DNA from: Rhodocyclaceae bacterium
GTDB lineage: Bacteria; Pseudomonadota; Gammaproteobacteria; Burkholderiales; Ga0077523
Direction of reading: 5' to 3'
Length of the DNA stretch: 64,000 nucleotides
Assembly: GCA_020248405.1 (NCBI GenBank)
Contig: JADCHQ010000007.1
Span: 1 to 64,000, forward strand
Shown here one piece after another: positions 62,947 to 64,000 of this stretch; the first letter of the stretch is position 1, and each line of letters starts with the position of its first letter. The position numbers and the translations under genes are program-made. The notes under the pieces are model-generated. The model was not told the DNA's origin. It saw only the letters and a list, made by a program, of their open reading frames with translations, and did not search any database.

Positions 62947-64000
62947 ATGCTGTGCGCCCTCGACATCATCGATTTCGTCATCGTCGATCGGGTGAGGATG
63001 GAGTTTGCGCCCGGCTTCGGCGTGCTCTCGGGAGAGACCGGTGCGGGCAAGTCGATTCTCGTGGATGCCCTCATGACCGTTCTGGGCGGTCGCGCCGACA
63101 GTAGCGCCGTTCGGCATAGGCGCACGCGCGCGGAGGTCAGTGCCGAGTTCGATACCTCCGGTGTGCCCGGCTTGGCAGCCTGGCTGGGGGATCAGGGCCT
63201 CGAAGGGGAGGCCGGCGAGTGCATTCTGCGCCGCGTGATCGAATCCGGCGGCCGGTCGCGGGCCTTCATCAATGGCCGCCCCGCCACGGTGGCGCAACTG
63301 CGCGAGGCCGGCGAGTGGCTGGTGGACATTCATGGCCAGCACGAGCATCAGCTTCTGATGCGCCCGGCCACTCAGCGCCGGCTGCTGGACGAATGGTCCG
63401 GTGCTGCCGAGCTGGCTGCCGAGGTGGCTGTTCTGCACGGCGTATGGCGCGAGGCGGCTGCAGCCCGCCAGATGGCGGCGGGCCGGGCCGAAGCGCTGGC
63501 CGAGGAGCAAGACCGTCTGGTCTGGCAACTGGAGGAAATCGATCGTCTCGGCCTCTCTGGAGGCGAGTGGGAAGATCTGCAGGCCGAACAAGGCCGGCTC
63601 GCCAATGCCCAGGCGCTCATTCACGCCGCCGAGGCGGGTCTGGAAGCCCTGTCGGAGGGCGACTCGGCGCTGCTGCCGGCGCTGGCCGCCGTGGTGGCGC
63701 GGCTGCGCTCGGTTTCGGAGCACGATGCGGAGCTGTTGCCGGCCGTGGAGGCCCTCGTGGCTGCCGATATCCATCTCAAGGAGTCGGCCCACGCGTTGCG
63801 CCAGTACCGCGGCCGTATCGACCTCGACCCGGAGCGGCTGCGGGAGGTGGACGCTCGCCTGGACGCGGTGCTGGCGCTGGCGCGCAAGCACCGCGTGGCC
63901 CCCTCGGCCCTCATGGAGCACGCGGGCCAGTTGCGGGCGCGGCTGGGGGAGATCGGCGAGCGGTTGGACGTGGATGCGCTCGCCCGTGCCGAGGCCCAGG
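62947..64000 (+). CDS. recN: DNA repair protein RecN (3' end outside window)
   Basis: The first 351 residues of an SMC-like repair ATPase are present. The Walker A motif is GETGAGKSILVDAL near residue 29, after LDIIDFVIVDRVRMEF. The linker FINGRPATVAQLRE and VDIHGQHEHQLLMRP are RecN signatures, and from about residue 150 the sequence is a long coiled coil rich in Ala, Glu and Arg. The signature motif, Walker B and C-terminal half are beyond the window. RecN helps double-strand break repair. It follows nadK after 14 bases. Confidence 0.95.
   Translation, partial: MLCALDIIDFVIVDRVRMEFAPGFGVLSGETGAGKSILVDALMTVLGGRADSSAVRHRRTRAEVSAEFDTSGVPGLAAWLGDQGLEGEAGECILRRVIESGGRSRAFINGRPATVAQLREAGEWLVDIHGQHEHQLLMRPATQRRLLDEWSGAAELAAEVAVLHGVWREAAAARQMAAGRAEALAEEQDRLVWQLEEIDRLGLSGGEWEDLQAEQGRLANAQALIHAAEAGLEALSEGDSALLPALAAVVARLRSVSEHDAELLPAVEALVAADIHLKESAHALRQYRGRIDLDPERLREVDARLDAVLALARKHRVAPSALMEHAGQLRARLGEIGERLDVDALARAEAQ

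Overview
The window is a high-GC chromosomal segment of a betaproteobacterium, probably in or near Burkholderiales, Rhodocyclales or Nitrosomonadales. The evidence is gene order rather than any single marker: metG-apbC-dcd-decarboxylase, leuCDB-asd-fimV-truA-trpFBA-accD-folC-dedD-cvpA-purF-metZ, cysS beside TPR/L,D-transpeptidase/ppiA/ppiB/lpxH, and hrcA-hemH-grpE-dnaK-dnaJ opposite nadK-recN. FimV, LpxH and the Gram-negative envelope genes fit this. The genus cannot be fixed from the sequence alone. No rRNA, tRNA, CRISPR array or complete mobile element was seen, and apart from the IS-relic zone at the left end no stretch over 300 bases lacks a gene.

Layout. 1-2.2 kb is a scar zone: two degenerate IS91-type transposase copies, a piece of an ISNCY-type transposase and the tail of a chemotaxis receptor surround one intact isochorismatase-family hydrolase. 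2.4-12.7 kb holds a CoA-binding protein, MetY, an MFS carrier, two alpha/beta hydrolases, two small exported proteins, DnaE and a WbuC-like cupin. 12.8-21.7 kb is accessory metabolism. A plus-strand operon (Tat-exported ABC binding protein, permease, ATPase, OsmC-like protein, flavin monooxygenase) converges on a minus-strand operon (atypical SDR, DASS anion transporter, fluoroacetate-dehalogenase-like hydrolase, LysR regulator).

21.8-32.7 kb is housekeeping: acyP, metG, apbC, dcd, a basic amino acid decarboxylase, folA/thyA, aroC, a HEAGH-motif membrane protein and an MFS carrier. 32.7-48.6 kb is one long plus-strand run for leucine, aspartate-family and tryptophan biosynthesis with fimV, truA, accD, folC, a SPOR protein, cvpA and purF. 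A sequence matching the SAM-II riboswitch consensus, followed by a strong hairpin and T run, precedes metZ. Then come cysS (minus) and a plus-strand envelope group. The right end carries the heat-shock genes, with near-consensus sigma-32 promoters before both grpE and dnaK, and then nadK and the start of recN.

How the parts work together. Methionine can be made by two sulfhydrylases (MetY and MetZ), of which only MetZ shows the SAM-sensing leader. Many junctions overlap by 4-20 bases (dnaE-cupin, permease-ATPase, OsmC-FMO, acyP-metG, thyA-folA, truA-trpF-trpB, TPR-L,D-transpeptidase, ppiB-lpxH), which suggests translational coupling. The least explained parts are the two convergent accessory operons and the IS-relic zone.
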